Below are positions 51,311 through 59,626 of a stretch of 64,000 nt of DNA, one piece after another. Made by a program: the position numbers and the translations under genes. The notes under the pieces were generated by a model. That model saw only the letters and a list, made by a program, of their open reading frames with translations, had not been told where the DNA came from and searched no databases. This DNA is from Tabrizicola sp. TH137 (lineage in GTDB: Bacteria; Pseudomonadota; Alphaproteobacteria; Rhodobacterales; Rhodobacteraceae). How positions within the stretch are numbered: position 1 is the stretch's first letter; each line of letters opens with the position of its first letter. The stretch is taken from assembly GCF_002855575.1 (NCBI RefSeq), contig NZ_PKRQ01000001.1, forward strand, positions 186,001 to 250,000, given 5' to 3'.

Positions 51311-51904
51311 TCACCGCCCCGCCAGATGATCCTCCAGCATCTCCAGCCGGTCCTGCCCCCAGAACTTCTCTTCCCCCACGATATAGAAGGGCAGCCCGAA
51401 CACGCCCCGCGCCACCGCCTCGTCAAGGTTCTTCACATAGACATCCGCCGCCATGAACATCCCCCGATCCGCCACGGCGGGATCGAATCCGTTCTCTGCC
51501 AGAATCGCCTTCACCACCTCATCCTCGGCGATGTTGCGCCCCTCGGCCCAGACGGCGCGCGGAAAGGCCTGCACCAGGGCCCCCAGATCGCCACCCCCCG
51601 CCGCCTGCGCCGCGATGATCGCATAGCTCGCGGGCGCCGGGTTCACCGGAAAGAAGAAGGGATGCAGGTCCAGCTTCATCCCCAGCCGCCGCGACCACCG
51701 CGCCAGTTCCTGCAACCGATAGGCCTTCCGGCTTTCATGCCGCTCGGCCAGCACCTGCCCCCCGGTCCGGGGAAACAGCGCAGGCCCGTCCAGCGCCACA
51801 TAGCGGACCTGCGCGCCATGGCGCGCCGCGATCCGCTCCAGCCGGTCGCCCGCCAGATAGACCCAGGGCGAAATCGGGGTGAAGAAGTAGTCGATCTGCG
51901 CCAT
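51311..51904 (-). CDS. DsbA-fold 2-hydroxychromene-2-carboxylate isomerase-like protein
   Basis: 197-residue thioredoxin-fold protein of the HCCA isomerase/kappa-GST group: [28 protein letters not shown] (3-30) with the nucleophile position SPW in place of a CxxC, and [28 protein letters not shown] (cis-Pro loop) at the C terminus. Such enzymes use glutathione in aromatic degradation, but there is no such pathway here, so the substrate is unknown. Start at 51904 is chosen by homology-like N terminus; the longer frame is a shadow of prs. Confidence 0.85.
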   Translation of the reverse strand: MAQIDYFFTPISPWVYLAGDRLERIAARHGAQVRYVALDGPALFPRTGGQVLAERHESRKAYRLQELARWSRRLGMKLDLHPFFFPVNPAPASYAIIAAQAAGGGDLGALVQAFPRAVWAEGRNIAEDEVVKAILAENGFDPAVADRGMFMAADVYVKNLDEAVARGVFGLPFYIVGEEKFWGQDRLEMLEDHLAGR

Positions 51905-51995
51905 TTGCACGCCCCTGCTTGCCTTCGGTTCCCAAGACCGTAACGCGGTGGTAACAGACGGCCAACACCGAATCCGCCGCCCACCGGAGATCCCC

Positions 51996-53015
51996 ATGCC
52001 CGCCATCACCGAGCCGAAACTGATTTCCGGCAACGCCAATCTGTCGCTTGCAAAATCCATCGCCCGCCGCATGTCGATGCATCGCGGCATGTCGGTGAAC
52101 CTCGTCGATGCGCGGGTCGAACGCTTCAACGATCAGGAGATTTTCGTCGAGGTGTTCGAGAATGTCCGGGGCGAGGACATGTATATCATCCAGTCCACCT
52201 CGAACCCGGCGAATGACAACCTGATGGAACTGCTGATCATGACCGATGCGCTGCGCCGGTCATCGGCGGCGCGCATCACCGCCGTCATCCCCTATTTCGG
52301 CTATGCCCGGCAGGACCGCCGCGCCAAGGCCCGCACACCCATCAGCGCCAAGCTGGTGGCCAATCTCATCACCCGTGCGGGCGTGGACCGTGTCCTGACG
52401 CTCGACCTGCACGCGGCGCAGATTCAGGGCTTCTTCGACATTCCGGTGGACAACCTCTATGCCAGCCCCGTCTTCGCCCTCGACATCGAACATCATTTCC
52501 GGGGCCAGATGAACGACCTGATGATCGTCTCGCCCGATGTCGGCGGCGTGGCCCGCGCCCGCGAACTGGCCAAGCGGATCAATGCCCCGCTGTCCATCGT
52601 GGACAAGCGGCGCGAAAAGGCGGGCGAAGTGGCCGGCATGACCGTGATCGGAAATGTCGAAGGCAAGAAATGCATCATCGTCGATGACATCTGCGACACC
52701 GCCGGAACGCTCTGCAAGGCGGCCGAGGTCCTGCTCGAAAACGGCGCGACCGAGGTCCATTCCTACATCACACACGGCGTCCTCTCCGGCCCGGCGGTGG
52801 AACGGGTGCAGAATTCCGTGATGAAATCCCTCGTCATCACCGACAGCATCGAACCGACCGACCGGGTCAAGGCGGCCAGCAACATCCGCATCGTCCCCAC
52901 CGCGCCGATCTTCGCCCAGGCCATCCTGAACATCTGGAACGGCACTTCCGTTTCGTCCCTGTTCGAGACGGATACCCTCGTTCCGATCTATGAAGGCATG
53001 TATCAGCGCGGCTGA
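51996..53015 (+). CDS. prs: Ribose-phosphate pyrophosphokinase
   Basis: 339-residue PRPP synthase (ribose-5-phosphate plus ATP). It has [42 protein letters not shown] at the N terminus, [25 protein letters not shown] (flexible loop region), and the PRPP-binding loop [21 protein letters not shown] near residues 226-246. Start at 51996 follows GGAGA. PRPP feeds the purE/purK pathway elsewhere in the window. Convergent with the LacI gene, 41 bases apart. Confidence 0.93.
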   Translation: MPAITEPKLISGNANLSLAKSIARRMSMHRGMSVNLVDARVERFNDQEIFVEVFENVRGEDMYIIQSTSNPANDNLMELLIMTDALRRSSAARITAVIPYFGYARQDRRAKARTPISAKLVANLITRAGVDRVLTLDLHAAQIQGFFDIPVDNLYASPVFALDIEHHFRGQMNDLMIVSPDVGGVARARELAKRINAPLSIVDKRREKAGEVAGMTVIGNVEGKKCIIVDDICDTAGTLCKAAEVLLENGATEVHSYITHGVLSGPAVERVQNSVMKSLVITDSIEPTDRVKAASNIRIVPTAPIFAQAILNIWNGTSVSSLFETDTLVPIYEGMYQRG

Positions 53016-53056
53016 TCCCGGCCCCGCTTCATTGGCCCCACCCTACCGGCCTAACC

Positions 53057-54073
53057 CTACCGACTCGACTCCCGGATCAGAAGCCGCGGCGTGATCTCCA
53101 CCCGCGCCGGGCTGTCCTGCCGCCCATCCATCACCTCCAGCAGCAGCGCCGCCGTCCGGGTGCCGATCTCGCGCGGGAAGGGGTTGATCGTGGTCAGCGA
53201 CGGCACCGCCACCTCGGCAATCTCGTAATCCCCGAAACCGGCGATCCAGATGCGCCCCGGCACCGCGATGCCGCGCCGCTGGCATTCCGTCAGCGCGCCG
53301 AAGGCCGACAGGTCGGACACGCAGATCACCGCCTGCGTATCGGGCAGCGCCTCCAGCAGCCGCCCCATCGCCGCCGCCCCCTCGCGCATGGAAATCGGCG
53401 GCGCCCCCGCCGCGATCAGCCGCGACGCATCCAGCCCATGCCCCCGCATCGCCGCGATGAACCCCTCGCGCCGGTCCGATCCGCGGGTGTCGCGGTCGGC
53501 ATCGCCACCGATGAAGGCGATCCGTGTCAATCCCTGCGCCACGAAATGATCCACCATCCCGCGCACCGCCTGTGCGTTGGAAAACCCGACGACATGGCCG
53601 ATGGGCACCTCCGGCAGGTCCCAGGTCTCCACCACCGGGATGCCCGCATTCTGCAACATCCGGCGCGCCCGCGGCGTGTGCCGCCCGCCGGTCACGACAA
53701 TGGCCTCGGGCCTGCGGCGGAGAAGCTGTTCGATCAGCCGCTCCTCTTCCTGGATATCGTAATCGGTATAGCCCAGCAGCGTCTGCAACCCGCGCGCCTT
53801 CAACCCTTCCGAAAGGCCGCGCAGGGTTTCGGCAAAGTTCGCGTTGTTGATCGACGGGATGGTGACCGCGACGAAATCGGTCTTCTGCGACCGCAGGTTG
53901 GATGCGGTCGCGTCAAAGACATAGCCGATCTCGTCGGCGGCCTTAAGGATGGTTTCCCGCGTCGACTCGCTCACCGAACTGTCGCGCTTGAAGGCCCGGC
54001 TCACCGTCATGGGCGAGACGCCCGCAAGGCGGGCGACATCGGCCATGGTCGGGGCTTTGCGCGGGCTGTTCAT
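53057..54073 (-). CDS. LacI family transcriptional regulator (likely gluconate-type)
   Basis: 338-residue repressor. N-terminal HTH PTMADVARLAGVSPMTVSRAFKRD (8-31) with the hinge helix near 50-60, then a periplasmic-binding-protein-like core with VISVP-type sugar-binding loops (VVGFSNAQA, FIGGDADRD, WIAGFGDYEIA). It resembles gluconate repressors (GntR of the LacI family). It lies just beyond the end of the minus-strand operon 54137-56602. The start at 54073 overlaps the palindrome ATACC-TCTT-GGTAT (54072-54085), suggesting autoregulation. Confidence 0.9.
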   Translation of the reverse strand: MNSPRKAPTMADVARLAGVSPMTVSRAFKRDSSVSESTRETILKAADEIGYVFDATASNLRSQKTDFVAVTIPSINNANFAETLRGLSEGLKARGLQTLLGYTDYDIQEEERLIEQLLRRRPEAIVVTGGRHTPRARRMLQNAGIPVVETWDLPEVPIGHVVGFSNAQAVRGMVDHFVAQGLTRIAFIGGDADRDTRGSDRREGFIAAMRGHGLDASRLIAAGAPPISMREGAAAMGRLLEALPDTQAVICVSDLSAFGALTECQRRGIAVPGRIWIAGFGDYEIAEVAVPSLTTINPFPREIGTRTAALLLEVMDGRQDSPARVEITPRLLIRESSR

Positions 54074-54085
54074 ACCTCTTGGTAT
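54072..54085. promoter_or_regulatory. Palindrome over the LacI start codon
   Basis: ATACC-TCTT-GGTAT, overlapping the ATG (54073-54071) and ribosome site of the LacI gene on the minus strand. Possible autoregulatory operator; not the ATGTTA-N4-TAACAT type. Confidence 0.35.
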
Positions 54086-54136
54086 CGCTCCCAAAAGGCC
54101 GAATCCAGCCCCGCAACGGGCCCCGCGCCCCGCAGG

Positions 54137-54472
54137 TCAGGCAAGTTCGTGGTCATGCGCCGTGGTGACATGGTGATGGATGCGCCCGGTAAAGAACCGC
54201 GCCAGAACCGCATCCGTCGCGGCCTTGGCCGCCGTGCGGGCGGGGCTGACCAGCGCCGCCTCCACCGTGGCCAGATCGGGATAGCTGATCGCCAGGATCA
54301 TCGGATATTCCGGCGCGCCGTCATCGCGGAACTCGGCAAAGCTGACGCGGACGGCCAGCGCGCCGGGAAAGGCCTTCCATTTCGGCAGCACCTCGGCCAG
54401 CACCGCCGCACGGAAGGCCTCGGCCTGCCCGTCATGAACGCGGCCTTCGAACAGGGCATATCGGGTGATCAT
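54137..54472 (-). CDS. Small protein, probable dimeric alpha/beta-barrel (EthD/Dabb-like)
   Basis: 111-residue protein MITRYALFEGRVHDGQAEAFRAAVLAEVLPKWKAFP... with a ferredoxin-like alternation (beta-alpha-beta-beta-alpha-beta), APEYPMILAISYPDLATVEAALVSPARTAAKAATDAVL and a His-rich tail FTGRIHHHVTTAHDHELA. The look is of the dimeric alpha/beta-barrel group (EthD, Dabb, monooxygenase-like), assigned by eye. It overlaps the dehydrogenase gene upstream by four bases, so it is the last gene of the gluconate-type operon; a lactone or keto-acid role is conceivable but unproven. Confidence 0.65.
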   Translation of the reverse strand: MITRYALFEGRVHDGQAEAFRAAVLAEVLPKWKAFPGALAVRVSFAEFRDDGAPEYPMILAISYPDLATVEAALVSPARTAAKAATDAVLARFFTGRIHHHVTTAHDHELA

Positions 54473-55356
54473 TGGAACTGTTCCTTTCGCGGTCCCTTGA
54501 AGAATTCCATCAGCGCGGCCTGATCCTCGCCGCCCAGACCCGCCGCCGTCAGCATCCGGTGCACCTCGGCGCACAGCGCCGTCAGGGGCATGGCCGTATG
54601 CGTCAGCCGCGCCAGATCGGCGGCGCCGTTCAGGTCCTTCACCATGTTGTCGATGCGGCCCGTGCGGCGGTAATCGCGGCTGGCAAAGCGCGGCATGTAT
54701 TCCTGAAGGATCGCGCTATCCGCCCGCCCGCCCTTCAACGCCTTGGGGATCATCGCCGCATCCACCCCCGCCGCCTCGGCCAGCGCGGTGGCCTCGGCCA
54801 CGGCCAGAAAGCCCAGACCGCACAGCACCTGATTGATCAGCTTCGTTGTCTGCCCCGCGCCGGGGCCGCCCATCCGCGTCTGGTTCGACGCGACCTTGGC
54901 CAGCACCGCCTGCGCCTCGGCCACATCGGCCTCGGCCCCGCCCTGCATCAGCGTCAATTCGCCCGTCGCCGCCTTGGGAATGCCGCCCGACAGCGGGCTG
55001 TCCACCCAGCGCAGCCCGCGCGCCGCGGCCTCCTTCGCCAGGGCCTTGGTCGCCTCCGGGTCGATGGAGGACATGTCGATGATCAGCGTGCCGGGCGCCG
55101 CCCCCTCGGCCACGCCGCCCGTGCCGAAAACGGCGGCGCGCACGATATGCGGGGCGTTCAGCGACAGGATCACCGCCCGCGCGCCCGACGCGGCCTCTGC
55201 CCCCGTGGCGGCGGCGACGGCGCCCTGCGCCACCAGCGCGGCCACCTTCTCGTGGTCAAGGTCGAACACCACCAGAGGCGTGCCGGTGGCCACAAGCCGC
55301 GCCCCGATGGCACCGCCCATCGCGCCCGCCCCGATCAGGGCAACGGTGTCGGTCAT
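54469..55356 (-). CDS. NAD(P)-dependent beta-hydroxyacid dehydrogenase (HIBADH family)
   Basis: 295-residue enzyme with Rossmann motif VALIGAGAMGGAIGARL (5-21), VDSPLSGGIPKAATGELTLMQGG near residue 120 (substrate-binding) and the catalytic Lys region GAGQTTKLINQVLCGLGFLAVAEA. Relatives act on 3-hydroxyisobutyrate, tartronate semialdehyde, threonate and similar aldonic acids, so a sugar-acid substrate fits this island. Start at 55356 overlaps gntK (ATGA). Confidence 0.88.
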   Translation of the reverse strand: MTDTVALIGAGAMGGAIGARLVATGTPLVVFDLDHEKVAALVAQGAVAAATGAEAASGARAVILSLNAPHIVRAAVFGTGGVAEGAAPGTLIIDMSSIDPEATKALAKEAAARGLRWVDSPLSGGIPKAATGELTLMQGGAEADVAEAQAVLAKVASNQTRMGGPGAGQTTKLINQVLCGLGFLAVAEATALAEAAGVDAAMIPKALKGGRADSAILQEYMPRFASRDYRRTGRIDNMVKDLNGAADLARLTHTAMPLTALCAEVHRMLTAAGLGGEDQAALMEFFKGPRKEQFQ

Positions 55357-55850
55357 GGCATCTCTCCTTGCAAGGCAGGTAGCAGGCTGTCGATCAGCCG
55401 GGGAAGGGGTTGGTCGATGCGCACAGTAAGCGCCTCCTCCGGCCCCGGTGGTTCCAGCGTGGCGAACTGGCTGTCCAGCAGCGCGACCGGCATGTAATGC
55501 CCCTTCCGCGCCGCCATCCGCGCCGCGATCACCTCGCGGCTGCCGGACAGGTGGATGAACCGCACCGCCCCCCCGGCCCCGTCCCGGATGCGGTCGCGAT
55601 AGGCCCGCCGCAACGCCGAACAGCCCACGATCACCGGCGCCTCCTGCGCCAGCACCGCCGCCACCGCATCGAGCCACGGCCAGCGATCGGCATCGGTCAG
55701 CGGGATACCTGCCCGCATCTTGGCCACATTGGCCGCCGGATGCAGGTCATCCCCATCGCGATAGGGAATGCCCAGCCGCGCGGCAAGCCCCTCACCCACC
55801 GACGACTTGCCGCAGCCCGACACCCCCATGATGACGACGCGCAGGGTCAT
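55353..55850 (-). CDS. gntK: Gluconokinase, GntK type
   Basis: 165-residue P-loop kinase phosphorylating D-gluconate to 6-phosphogluconate. Walker A VIMGVSGCGKSSVGEGLA (6-23), YRDGDDLHPAANVAKMRAGIPLTDADRWPWL (30-60; the family signature) and CSALRRAYRDRIR are present. Length is normal. Coupled by ATGA to the genes on both sides. Its product is the substrate of Gnd at 59623. Confidence 0.95.
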   Translation of the reverse strand: MTLRVVIMGVSGCGKSSVGEGLAARLGIPYRDGDDLHPAANVAKMRAGIPLTDADRWPWLDAVAAVLAQEAPVIVGCSALRRAYRDRIRDGAGGAVRFIHLSGSREVIAARMAARKGHYMPVALLDSQFATLEPPGPEEALTVRIDQPLPRLIDSLLPALQGEMP

Positions 55851-56602
55851 AGCGAGGCCGTGATCCCGCCATCGACATAAAGGATATGCCCGTTCACGAA
55901 AGACGCGGCGTCAGAGGCAAGAAAGATGCAGGCGCCCTGCAATTCCTCCACCTTGCCCCAGCGACCGGCGGGCGTGCGCTTTTCCAGCCAGGCGGAAAAG
56001 GCCGGATCAGCCACCAGCGCGGCATTCAGCGGCGTGTCGAAATAGCCCGGCGCGATGGCATTGCATTGCAGCCCATGCTTCGCCCAATCCGTGGCCATCC
56101 CCTTGGTCAGGTTGCCGACCGCGCCCTTCGTCGCCGTGTAGGGCGCGATGGAGGGGCGGGCCAGGGCCGTCTGCACGCTGGCGATATTGATGATCTTGCC
56201 GCGCCCGCGCCCGATCATGTGCCGCGCCACCGCCTGCCCCACATGGAAGACGCTGGCGATATTGGTCTGCAACAGCCGCTCAAAGGCGTCCGCCGGAAAT
56301 TCCTCCAGCGGCGCGCGATGCTGCATCCCGGCATTGTTCACCAGAATGTCGATGGGCTTGCCCCCCGCCTCGAACCCGTCAACCGCCGCCCGCACCGCAT
56401 CATGATCCGTCGCGTCGAAGGCCAGCATCTCCGCCCCCGGAATCCGCGCCGCCGCCTGCGCCAGTTTCGCCGCGTCCCGCCCGTTCAGCACCACCTGGGC
56501 CCCCGCCGCCGCCAGCCCTTCGGCCAGCGCGAAGCCGATCCCCTGCGACGATCCCGTGATCAGCGCCCGCCGTCCCGTCAGGTCGAATAGAGGATGTGCC
56601 AC
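55847..56602 (-). CDS. SDR family gluconate 5-dehydrogenase-like reductase
   Basis: 251-residue short-chain dehydrogenase. NAD(P) motif LITGSSQGIGFALAEGLA (15-32), NNAGM, active-site S and YxxxK in SVQTALARPSIAPYTATKGAV. It resembles IdnO/Ga5DH, interconverting 5-ketogluconate and gluconate. The start is a GTG at 56602, preceded at eight bases by AAAGGA; no ATG gives the normal N terminus HPLFDLTGRRALITG. First gene of the minus-strand operon, downstream of the shared operator. Confidence 0.88.
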   Translation of the reverse strand: MAHPLFDLTGRRALITGSSQGIGFALAEGLAAAGAQVVLNGRDAAKLAQAAARIPGAEMLAFDATDHDAVRAAVDGFEAGGKPIDILVNNAGMQHRAPLEEFPADAFERLLQTNIASVFHVGQAVARHMIGRGRGKIINIASVQTALARPSIAPYTATKGAVGNLTKGMATDWAKHGLQCNAIAPGYFDTPLNAALVADPAFSAWLEKRTPAGRWGKVEELQGACIFLASDAASFVNGHILYVDGGITASL

Positions 56603-56626
56603 GTTCTGCGTCCTTTCACTTTGCTC

Positions 56627-56656
56627 TCGACAAGCGCTTTTCCCTGCGTTTATGTT
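56627..56656 (+). promoter_or_regulatory. Promoter of the rightward sugar-acid operon
   Basis: TCGACA (56627-56632), 18-base spacer, TATGTT (56651-56656). The -10 lies inside the operator 56652-56667. Confidence 0.5.
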
Positions 56657-56677
56657 ATCGTTAACATTCGAAGTCAA
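56649..56677 (-). promoter_or_regulatory. Promoter of the leftward gluconate operon
   Basis: Minus strand TTGACT (56677-56672), 17-base spacer, CATAAA (56654-56649). The operator 56652-56667 covers the spacer and part of the -10. Confidence 0.55.
56652..56667. promoter_or_regulatory. GntR (LacI-family)-type operator
   Basis: ATGTTA-TCGT-TAACAT: an exact match to ATGTTA-N4-TAACAT, the consensus I know for the E. coli gluconate repressor. It sits between the divergent SDR and 2-hydroxyacid dehydrogenase operons and overlaps both promoters, so one repressor could shut both. Confidence 0.75.
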
Positions 56678-56695
56678 GCCGGGATCGGAACGACC

Positions 56696-57643
56696 ATGAC
56701 AAAGCCCCACATCCTGCAAGTCGGCCCCTATCCCGAATGGGATCAGGTCCCGCTGGATGCCGCCTTCCACATGCACCGCTTTTTCGAAGCCGCCGACAAG
56801 GCCGCCTTCCTGGCCGAGGTCGGGCCGCAGATTCGCGGCATCGCCACCCGTGGCGAATTGGGGGCCAATGCCGCGATGATCGCCGCCTGCCCGCAGCTTG
56901 AGGTGATCAGCGTCTATGGCGTCGGCTTCGACGCCGTCGATCTGGAGGCCTGCCGGGCGCGCGGCATCCGCGTGACCAACACGCCCGACGTGCTGACCAA
57001 TGACGTGGCCGATCTGGGCGTCGCGATGATGCTGGTGCAGTCGCGCGGCATGATCGGGGCCGAAACCTGGGTGCGTGACGGGTCCTGGGCGGCCAAGGGG
57101 CTCTACCCGCTCAAGCGCCGGGTCTGGGGCAAGCGGGCCGGGGTGCTGGGCCTTGGCCGGATCGGGTATGAGGTGGCCAAGCGTCTGGCAGGCTTCGACC
57201 TTCAGATCGCCTATTCCGATGTCGGCCCCAAGGACTATGCCCGCGACTGGGAGTTCATCGCCGATCCCGTCGCGCTGGCCGAACGGTCGGATTTCCTCTT
57301 CGTCACGCTGGCCGCCTCCGCCGCCACCCGCCACATCGTCGGCGCCAAGGTGATCGAGGCGCTGGGTCCCGAAGGCATGCTCATCAACATCAGCCGCGCC
57401 TCCAACATCGACGAAGAGGCCCTGCTCGACGCGCTGGAATCCGGGCGGCTCGGCTCGGCAGCGCTGGACGTGTTCGAAGGCGAACCAAAGCTCAACCCGC
57501 GTTTCCTGTCGCTGCCCAACGTGCTGCTCCAGCCCCACCACGCCAGCGGCACCTATGAGACGCGGCAGGCGATGGGCAAACTGGTGCGCGACAACCTGAC
57601 CGCCCATTTCGCGGGCCAGCCCCTGCCGACCCCGGTGCTGTGA
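56696..57643 (+). CDS. 2-hydroxyacid dehydrogenase (2-ketogluconate reductase-like)
   Basis: 315-residue NAD(P)-dependent enzyme. VWGKRAGVLGLGRIGYEVAKRL is the Rossmann motif (near 142-163), NISRASNIDEEALLDALESG has the Arg region, ALDVFEGEPK the Glu and LLQPHHASGTYETRQAMG the catalytic His. It is distantly related to the enzyme at 23009. GhrB/TkrA-type 2-ketogluconate reductases are the best fit in this context. First gene of the rightward operon; start at 56696 follows a weak CGGGATCGGAA site. Confidence 0.85.
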   Translation: MTKPHILQVGPYPEWDQVPLDAAFHMHRFFEAADKAAFLAEVGPQIRGIATRGELGANAAMIAACPQLEVISVYGVGFDAVDLEACRARGIRVTNTPDVLTNDVADLGVAMMLVQSRGMIGAETWVRDGSWAAKGLYPLKRRVWGKRAGVLGLGRIGYEVAKRLAGFDLQIAYSDVGPKDYARDWEFIADPVALAERSDFLFVTLAASAATRHIVGAKVIEALGPEGMLINISRASNIDEEALLDALESGRLGSAALDVFEGEPKLNPRFLSLPNVLLQPHHASGTYETRQAMGKLVRDNLTAHFAGQPLPTPVL

Positions 57644-58677
57644 TGCGGGCCATCGTCATCCACGCCGCCCGCGACCTGCGGATCGAGGACCGCCCCGAAG
57701 AAAGCCCCGGCCCCGGCCAGTTGCGCCTGCGGCTGGCGACGGGCGGCGTCTGCGGATCGGACCTGCATTACTACAACCACGGCGGCTTTGGCGCCGTGCG
57801 CCTGCGCGAACCCATGATCCTCGGCCACGAGGTTTCCGCCTTTGTCGAAGAGATCGGCCCCGGCACCACCGGCTTCACCCCCGGCCAGTTGGTTGCCGTG
57901 TCACCCTCGCGCCCCTGCGGCACCTGCCGCTTCTGCCTCGAAGGCCTGCCGAACCAGTGCCTCAACATGCGCTTCTACGGTTCGGCCATGCCCTTCCCGC
58001 ATATCCAGGGTGCCTTCCGCGAAAGCCTTGTCGCCGATGCCGCGCAATGCGCCGATGCCACCGGTCTGACCCCGGGCGAGGCGGCGATGGCCGAGCCGCT
58101 GGCCGTCACGCTGCACGCCACAAGACGGGCGGGCGAGATGCTGGGCAAGCGCGTCCTCGTCACCGGCTGCGGCCCCATCGGCGTGCTGTCCATCCTCGCC
58201 GCGCGCCGCGCCGGCGCGGCCGAGATCGTGGCGACCGACCTCTCCGATTTCACCTTGTCGCTGGCCCTGCGCGCCGGGGCGGACCGTGTCATCAACACCG
58301 GAACCGAACCCGATGCCCTTGCCGCCTATGGGGCGGACAAGGGCCATTTCGACGTGCTTTACGAATGCACCGGGGTTGCGGCGGCGCTGGCCGGCGGCAT
58401 CGCCGCCCTGCGCCCGCGCGGCGTGATCCTGCAACTCGGCCTCGGCGGCGACATGAGCCTGCCGATGATGGCCATCACCGCCAAGGAGCTTGACCTGCGC
58501 GGCAGCTTCCGCTTCCATCACGAATTCGCCACCGGGGTTGCGCTGATGCGCAAGGGTCTGATCGACGTCAAGCCGCTGATCACCCATACTGTCGCGCTGG
58601 ACGAGGCGGAAACCGCTTTCCGCCTTGCATCGGATCGCAGTCAGGCGATGAAAGCACAGATCGTGTTTTCCGGCTAA
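57643..58677 (+). CDS. idnD: Zinc-dependent L-idonate 5-dehydrogenase
   Basis: 344-residue medium-chain alcohol dehydrogenase. Catalytic zinc ligands in GGVCGSDLHYYNHGG (near 36-50) and ILGHEVSA; structural zinc Cys cluster PCGTCRFCLEGLPNQC (near 88-103). NAD motif VTGCGPIGVLSILAARRAGA. SDLHYY and the idonate-type neighbourhood favour IdnD, which oxidises L-idonate to 5-ketogluconate; sorbitol or threonine dehydrogenase are alternatives. ATG shares bases with the upstream stop (TGATG). Confidence 0.87.
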   Translation: MRAIVIHAARDLRIEDRPEESPGPGQLRLRLATGGVCGSDLHYYNHGGFGAVRLREPMILGHEVSAFVEEIGPGTTGFTPGQLVAVSPSRPCGTCRFCLEGLPNQCLNMRFYGSAMPFPHIQGAFRESLVADAAQCADATGLTPGEAAMAEPLAVTLHATRRAGEMLGKRVLVTGCGPIGVLSILAARRAGAAEIVATDLSDFTLSLALRAGADRVINTGTEPDALAAYGADKGHFDVLYECTGVAAALAGGIAALRPRGVILQLGLGGDMSLPMMAITAKELDLRGSFRFHHEFATGVALMRKGLIDVKPLITHTVALDEAETAFRLASDRSQAMKAQIVFSG

Positions 58678-58735
58678 GCTTCGGGCGGCGCAGCACCGAT
58701 GCCTGCGCCCATCCGGGCGACCAAGGGGGTTTGTC

Positions 58736-59626
58736 ATGTCATTCTTCGAAATCCACGACCCGGCCTTTGCCGGCTATGTGATGGGCAATGCCCCGGTCAA
58801 ACGCCTTGGCACCGGGTTCGACTGGGTCGAAGGCCCGGTCTGGTTCGGCGACATGGGCTGTCTCCTCTTCTCCGACATCCCCAACAACCGCATCCTGCGC
58901 TGGACGGAAGAGGGCATCACCCCCTTCCGCGCCCCGTCGAACTATGCCAACGGCCATACCCGCGACCGGCAGGGTCGGCTGATCAGTTGCGAACACGGCA
59001 CCCGCCGGGTGACGCGCACCGAATGGGATGGCAGCCTCACCGTGCTGGCCGATGGCTTTCAGGGCAAGCCGCTCAACAGCCCCAATGACGTGATCGTCGC
59101 GCAGGATGGCGGCATCTGGTTCAGCGATCCGCATTACGGGATCATGACCGATTACGAAGGGTTCAAGTCGCCGCAAGACCTGCCCTGCGCCGTCTATCGC
59201 ATCGCCCCCGATGGCAGGATCGAGGCGATGATCACCGACATGGCCTGTCCCAACGGCCTCACCTTCAGCCCCGATGAAAGCCGCCTCTACGTCGCCGATA
59301 CCGGGCGGATGTTCACCGACGACCCGCAGCATATCCGCGTCTATGACATGGTCGATGGCCACCCGGTCAACGGGCGCCTCTTCCACAAGGTGGATCACGG
59401 CTGCGCCGACGGGATGCGGGTGGACAGTGACGGCAACCTCTGGTCCTCCGCTGGCGACGGGGTGCATTGCATCGCCCCCGACGGGCGGCTTCTGGGCAAG
59501 ATCCTGGTGCCGGAAACCGTGTCGAATATCTGCTTCGGCGGGCGGGCCAAGCACCGGCTTTTCATCACCGCGACAACCAGCCTCTATTCCGTCATCCTGA
59601 ACCGCAAGGGACTTCAGACACCATGA
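58736..59626 (+). CDS. SMP-30/gluconolactonase family lactonase
   Basis: 296-residue six-bladed beta-propeller enzyme that opens aldonolactones. FDWVEGPVWFGDMGCLLFSDIP (28-49) has the first metal Glu, ANGHTRDRQGRLISCEHGTRRV, LNSPNDVIVAQDGGIWFSDPHYGI (Asn and Asp ligands) and CPNGLTFSPDESRLYVADTG. Start has AGGGGG about 14 bases upstream, a moderate site. It converts a lactone to the free sugar acid that the kinase or reductases use. Confidence 0.9.
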   Translation: MSFFEIHDPAFAGYVMGNAPVKRLGTGFDWVEGPVWFGDMGCLLFSDIPNNRILRWTEEGITPFRAPSNYANGHTRDRQGRLISCEHGTRRVTRTEWDGSLTVLADGFQGKPLNSPNDVIVAQDGGIWFSDPHYGIMTDYEGFKSPQDLPCAVYRIAPDGRIEAMITDMACPNGLTFSPDESRLYVADTGRMFTDDPQHIRVYDMVDGHPVNGRLFHKVDHGCADGMRVDSDGNLWSSAGDGVHCIAPDGRLLGKILVPETVSNICFGGRAKHRLFITATTSLYSVILNRKGLQTP

